From Atriophallophorus winterbourni (Eukaryota; Platyhelminthes; Trematoda; Plagiorchiida; Microphallidae), in contig JACCGJ010020523.1 in the NCBI GenBank assembly GCA_013407085.1, positions 1 to 64,000 of the forward strand: a stretch of 64,000 nt of DNA, given 5' to 3'. The notes beneath the pieces were generated by a model. That model worked only from the letters and a program-made list of their open reading frames with translations, was not told where the DNA came from and did not search any database. This document shows positions 59,312 through 64,000 of the stretch, in pieces; within the stretch, counting starts at the first letter, position 1, and each line of letters begins with the position of its first letter. The position numbers and the translations under genes were made by a program.

Positions 59312-60665
59312 GTTTTGGTAATAAAACGATTTTTGGAAGACTTTTGAAGAAAATAATAGATGCACAGTGCAGAATATGAGTTATTATTCACAAACTTATG
59401 AAGTTAGAAAAGCATAAGAAGTAGGTTTTCGAGCTTTTTAATCAAGGCTATGGCTCGAATAGCCTATAGGCCAGCGCATAACGGCTCCAGTCCATATGAA
59501 GCAGTGTAGCAACGGCTGGCTATCCTCATTTGGTGCAGAAATACTAGGATCCAACAATATGGAGACCATGTTTTTACACAACACTAATGGATCAGACCTG
59601 ACATTGGAAGCCAGTTTATGATTTCTTCATTTCAGCAATAAGTCCTGAATATGATTGAATAACAATTGTCATAAATATCGAGCTAATAAAGCTGAATGTT
59701 GAACGGCCGCCTTGCAAGAAACGCGGTTATCAGTCTCCTGCATAATTCGAAAAAGCGATTACAAATTTTGGAACTCGGCTGTATTTATTTCGGTTTATCG
59801 CGCAATACATCAAAATAAAAGTAACAGAATCTAGTAACCACGGGGGACGAATTAATTTAGACTGTAAATCTGTAGTGCAGTATTGGTATCACTACGTAGG
59901 TCAAAGTTCATACTCAGAAATTTCCACGAATCAAGCGGACTTCTTTCGTATAAGTAATTTAGGGTTAGATAGAATAAATTAAAATAGATCATAACTCTAT
60001 AATACCTCCACATTTCAGTCTTACTCTCTCTCTCTCAAATCCACAACTCAAATTCACTTCGAATCCTCCTTGTTCATTTTATTTGTATTAGCCGTGATCA
60101 ATTTCTTGTCGGTCGCACTACAATAAATAGCATACTTCTCACATGATCGTACCAAAGCGTTGAGTGCAACACTGACCATTCACTGGGTTGTACAAAAATG
60201 AAACTTCACCATACCAGATTTTACCACATTAAGTTTGCTGGCAAACGAAGGATCGAATCAGTTGTATGTGCTCGTGCAAGCATTTTGTGCCGTGCTCGGC
60301 CGAACAACTTCATCAGATCAACACTGATAAACCTGGAATCGCTCAAAATTTGCATGCACTGAATAGTCCTTATGGGTGTAAGTTGGCCCGAAGAATAAAT
60401 TTATTTGCAGTTTAAGTTTCTGTGATTACTGCTTTTCTTGACAAGAAACAGTCAGTATATTCTAAGATCAATATAATAAAAACAGGTTGGAATTTTTTTA
60501 TTTGAAAGCTAAGTAAATCTTTCAACTGACAAATGCGCGATGCGCATAAGTCAATTGCAAATGAATTTGCCTCGGTATTCAATAGCTGCGAGCACTGAGA
60601 AATTTCATAATATTTTTTAACCGGAACAACGCAGCTATTTGGTGAAGAAAATTTAAACAGTTCCA
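59312..60665. other. Sequence interrupting the right edge of the array
   Basis: No match to the unit and no gene recognised. Unit-like sequence resumes at 60669, so this 1.35-kb block may be an insertion. At 60255-60330 (minus strand) CTGATGAAG is followed by a palindromic CTCGGCCGA segment; no full ribozyme can be drawn. Confidence 0.45.
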
Positions 60666-60668
60666 AAA

Positions 60669-60875
60669 CGCACCGGAAAACGCTTTTTTGACTAATCTCA
60701 GCAGAGGGAGTAATGGGTCGCAACTATGAATTGCTTGATAGAACTCCGGTTACATTTGTAACGATTAATCTAATATACTGCCATCTGAAATTTAGTAAAC
60801 TCCGTGTCTCTCCACCCTGGCATAAAGATATTCATTCCAAATTTAAAGTTTCATTTCACAAGTCCCTGAAGTGAG
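60669..60875. repeat. Diverged partial array unit at the right edge
   Basis: Matches the first ~200 bp of the units (ACCGGAAAA, TCAGCAGA-GGAGTAATGGG, CTCTCCACCCTGGCAT, TTTCATTTCACAA) with many changes. It is an old copy, comparable in divergence to the left outlier. Confidence 0.8.
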
Positions 60876-60879
60876 TACA

Positions 60880-61440
60880 ACTTTGTATCATGTCCCCTCA
60901 ATATTTTTCTTCACGGATAGTTTGCGGTTGTCTCAGAAGTAAGATATTGAGCAAGGTAGTATGATTGTTGCTTCACAAATCAGCATATCTATCCAAGTTT
61001 CCAACTTATGTTTATCGATTATGCGATATGGTTGTTCAATTTGACCGTTCATGCAACTATGACTGGATTCAATCCAATCAATCAACAAATGAGTGGATGT
61101 TCATGTTGCTTGCTTACCGGAGTCTTGGCATTCTGACATGATCGAAAATATTTTATAAATGAACGGATCTGCTTTATGCTGTGTGCAATGATTGCTGCAA
61201 TTTTATAGCAGAATACAGACTAGGAATTAAGGGACCTTTGGGCTGTGTCTGCCTACAAAAGATGCAATTTGAAGAGCTTCCCATCGCAGGGCATGATCAA
61301 GTGAATACAGTTTGTTCTCTTCTGTGAATTGTGATTCAGAATCAACAAACACGAAATGCCTGATCGCGTTAAAGCAAGAGCTCATCCTATTTAGAAACTT
61401 TGAAATATTTTGAGAACAAAAGCGATATTCTAGGGTGTGG
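60880..61440. other. No supportable gene
   Basis: Nothing recognised. Confidence 0.45.
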
Positions 61441-61497
61441 TAATTGTTATCGTCGATTCTTCTGGAACAAAATCAGTACGGCGTTCGAACGTCAGGC

Positions 61498-61552
61498 CAC
61501 GGATACGCATACCTGATAAGCGGCAATAACCGCGAAACCGGTCGTGTGCTTC
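61498..61552 (+). ncRNA. Hammerhead ribozyme-like motif, type C (core position 8 changed)
   Basis: Stem I CGCATAC (61506-61512), CTGATAA (61513-61519), stem-loop II GCGG-CAATAA-CCGC, GAAAC, stem III/GTC (ACCGGTC), then GTGTGCT closing stem I with six pairs. Everything is in place except that the invariant G8 of CUGAUGA is A, which should abolish cleavage. The sequence differs from types A and B in both helices, which were kept paired. Confidence 0.7.
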
Positions 61553-61559
61553 CATCCTG

Positions 61560-62570
61560 CTTTTCGAACATGATATACTGTTTATTAATAAAATCTGACT
61601 TTGAAATATAAAGCAATGCAAACCAATACAAACAAAACATTGACCTAATCAAAACATTCCAATTTTATAACATTATATCTCAAAACAGTCTCTCTTGCGA
61701 TGAATCCATGCCGAAATATAGCTTTCAACTCCATCGTTGATGATAACTTTTATCGTTCGAACCATGACCAAAATGACACACTTTACATTGAAGCAACTGT
61801 CACATTTGGACAGTACCACCAATCACTTACTGAGTCTTTTTTGCGTAAATAAAAAGACTGATTTCACCGTCCGTGCTCATATGAGATGCACACGTTACAG
61901 GTATCAACGTTGTTGTTTTGCTGCTTCTGCGCCGGATTTTGCGAAGGTTGGTTCATTAAATTTTTTTATTCAATTCGCTAACTACTATCGAATTTTTTGC
62001 TAATTTTCAATCGGAAATATAATCCTCAAGATGTTGAGTTTTATTAAAACCGTGCATTCACCAGTCAGTACTATGTTATTTTCTTCTCAGCGGACCTGAA
62101 AGTCGCATTTTATGTGTTATTTCTTTTTAATTGAAAGCTAGCGTGATAATCTTGCGTTTTTCGCTTATATAAAATTATTAGTGCCCCTGCGACTTCACGG
62201 TTGTTTTTGTAACAGCAATCATCGTTCGATTAAGTAACACCATATGAAAATAATGGCTGTTGCGGATCTCTTCCGGAAGATGTTGTAGTTATTGACATGA
62301 TAAATTTATACTCCGAAAACTACTTCAAACGCGTCAGTCAGTCTGATTATGTAGTAACGTTTCCTTTTTCCCATGGGAGCCTATAACTTCTGCGTCAAAT
62401 CCATTAAATAGACGACACTGACCCTAAACCGATATGAACGCCTGCTTCGATTGTAAACGATCGAAAGCACGGTTTTCACACAGCGCAGCATCAGTGTCCA
62501 GTATTTCCATGGCTGTTTTAACCTTGTTAAAATAGATATGAAGTCAGTGTCTTGAAAGCTCAAATTGTTT
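61560..62570. other. No supportable gene
   Basis: Nothing recognised on either strand. Confidence 0.45.
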
Positions 62571-62577
62571 ACCATTA

Positions 62578-62700
62578 TCCTACTGTTTTGATGCATGTGG
62601 ATCCTGATCCTGATCCCCTATGCAAACATTCATTCAACATGGAAACATTATTGGGGCTTTAGTGATGGAAATACATGCAAATTTGAATTTGTGTTCAAGA
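62578..62700 (+). mobile_element. Type A ribozyme repeat, strongly decayed
   Basis: Follows 19585-19700 (CTACTGTTTTGATGCATGTGG, ATCCTGATC, ...GGAAACATTATTGGGG, GTGATGGAAATACATGCAAAT). The ribozyme boxes are no longer recognisable except a GGAAAC remnant. Confidence 0.6.
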
Positions 62701-62704
62701 TATC

Positions 62705-63160
62705 GAAGCATTTTATACCATTAGTGTTTGCCGTTTATTGCACATGACGGAGCCAGATCAGTTTATTCATAAGCATGAGAATTGACAGCCAATCCTATGT
62801 CCTGTGCTGCACTTGTGACTCATCATTTTTGTGTGAATTAAAAGTACTAATTATCAAAAAATACAAAGATTGACAAAGCTTTATCTGAAAACTTTCGAAA
62901 TTTCAGCTTCAGACTTGTGTTAAAAAAGCACTCAAAGTTTATTGTTCAAGTTACACCAAAACTAGGTGTAACTAGCAATAAATAAAAGTAATGAAAATCA
63001 GTTTACGCTGAATCATGGCTGATCGGAAATTGTTGAAGAAGGAGACCGTTATTATTCGTTGACCTAATTTTTCGACAACAACATTTTGTCTTATCAACAC
63101 AAATTTTGCTTGAGATAATAAGCGATATTCATATAATTCGAAACCAGCAAACAAAAGTTA
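62705..63160. other. No supportable gene
   Basis: Nothing recognised. It could contain the eroded 5' part of the following CR1 relic. Confidence 0.4.
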
Positions 63161-63164
63161 AATA

Positions 63165-64000
63165 ACAACATGCCCCCGGGAGCTGACTGCATCACACCTG
63201 CAATCTTAAATTTATGTGACATTAAATTGTGTAAACTGCTATATTCAATCACTCTGTGCGTGAGTGTTGTACGGGATGACTGGTAGAAAGCAATCATAAC
63301 ACCTATCTAAAAAGGTGGCATTCTTTCGGACCCAGAAATTTACTGCCCTGTTACCACCTTCCCGTGATCTCAAATTATATTGAGCGAACTGAATGCGCAA
63401 GAACCGTTAGTCATTTCTTAACCCAAAATCTCGTTCTTGGTTGACTAACATTTTGGAGTCAATAAACGACTAGACACACAGTAGATGAATCTTGTTGCGC
63501 GCGTGCGTGTAACTTGGACATCTAAAATGTGTTTGATCAAGAGGACCTTCATATACTCCCGAGTAAACTGCAGGGGCTGTTTTAATGTATACCATCTTAT
63601 AGGGATGGGAAGCTAACTCCTTAATTGCGTGTAGCAGTAAGTATCACCGGTGTTATATTTAAGGGCATCGACGCCACTAGCGGTGTTCCACAAGCTTTCG
63701 AGTTTGCACTGCTTCACTTTTGAGTCTAAATCAATGACCTTCCTAAATTCGTCACAGCATAGACGGTTATTATTGCGGATGGTGCTAAGCTTTGAATGCG
63801 AATCAAGTCAGGGTTGGACTGCTTGCGAGATTTGAATTTATTGAGCAGCTGTTCAGAGAAGAACACGCTTCCATTCAACTTCAGAAACTTTGGAATCTTG
63901 AAAATGGGTACAAATATGCCAATTCTCTTAGAGTTTCGGATCACAGAAGTTGGAGGGGACAACAGAAGAAAAGGTCCTTAGTGTTTGGATAAGTGGAACC
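63165..64000 (+). pseudogene. CR1-like reverse transcriptase relic, runs off the window
   Basis: Plus strand: PPGADCITPAILNLCD, DDW..AIITPI.KGG, PE.Y.PV (the RT start boxes SPGPDGI, DDWKKA.I.PIFKGG and NYRPV), a long decayed part, then ATSGVPQ near 63670, INDLPKFV near 63735 and IIADGAKL near 63775 in place of FADD.KLW. Many stops. It is opposite in orientation to the array relics and like the 16-19 kb copies. Confidence 0.75.

Noticed and set aside
60015..60035. CT-rich run (CTCTCTCTCT)
   Set aside because: Too short to list as a separate microsatellite.
60255..60330. Minus-strand CTGATGAAG next to a CTCGGCCGA palindrome
   Set aside because: The GAAAC box and the closing helix are absent, so a ribozyme cannot be supported.
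62335..62400. GTAACGTTTCC block resembling the 3' part of the Penelope-type hammerhead motif
   Set aside because: The CTGACGA box and the hairpin are missing; the match is too short.
1..64000. CRISPR arrays, operons, ribosome binding sites, bacterial terminators
   Set aside because: The window is eukaryotic; no such structures were seen. No tRNA or rRNA gene was recognised by eye, but a covariance search was not possible.

Overview
The window is eukaryotic: introns with GT/AG borders, low gene density, long AT-rich stretches and a heavy load of non-LTR and Penelope-like retroelement debris. The mix (an SR2/RTE-clade element, CR1-like elements, Penelope-like pieces, and small repeats carrying a hammerhead ribozyme like the schistosome Sm-alpha family) points to a flatworm, most likely a digenean trematode. 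The species cannot be fixed from sequence alone.

Region 1 (1-10.5 kb, + strand) is the 3' half of one host gene, PIGA, the catalytic subunit that starts GPI-anchor synthesis. Six exons are visible (1667-1774, 1851-1957, 4780-4862, 5945-6131, 7179-7342, 10377-10491). Their splice phases all agree, and together they encode about 250 residues, from the start of the C-terminal Rossmann domain to the membrane anchor. The 5' half lies left of the window. The introns hold a pogo/Tigger-like terminal repeat, Penelope-type terminal repeats (two of them in inverted orientation) and an RTE-like endonuclease relic.

Region 2 (10.5-33 kb) has no host gene I can support. It is a graveyard of a Penelope-like element (GIY-YIG and RT N-terminal pieces in opposite orientations), CR1 RT and ORF1 relics, a probable BEL/Pao gag relic and one well-preserved 5'-truncated CR1-like element (16.2-17.6 kb). 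It also contains a family of small repeats with hammerhead ribozymes. Two ribozymes lie exactly 234 nt apart at 19.4-19.7 kb, the layout expected of a retrozyme-like RNA source. A perfect 240-bp tandem duplication and a triple ~270-bp tandem repeat also lie here.

Region 3 (33.5-59.3 kb) is a large tandem array. A composite unit of ~3.9 kb, built of two head-to-tail degenerate CR1 relics (- strand) plus a cysteine-rich ORF1-like piece (+ strand), occurs four times in full. A fifth, diverged ancestral copy lies on the left. An SR2/RTE-type retrotransposon (37062-40412, - strand) inserted into one unit with an 11-bp target duplication. It was then copied with its flank to 48354-51519 by a non-retrotranspositional event that removed its 3' end.

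Region 4 (59.3-64 kb) holds a diverged edge of the array, two more members of the ribozyme-bearing family (61.5 and 62.6 kb) and a decayed CR1 RT (63.2 kb to the end, + strand). Apart from PIGA, every coding segment I can identify belongs to a mobile element, nearly all inactive.
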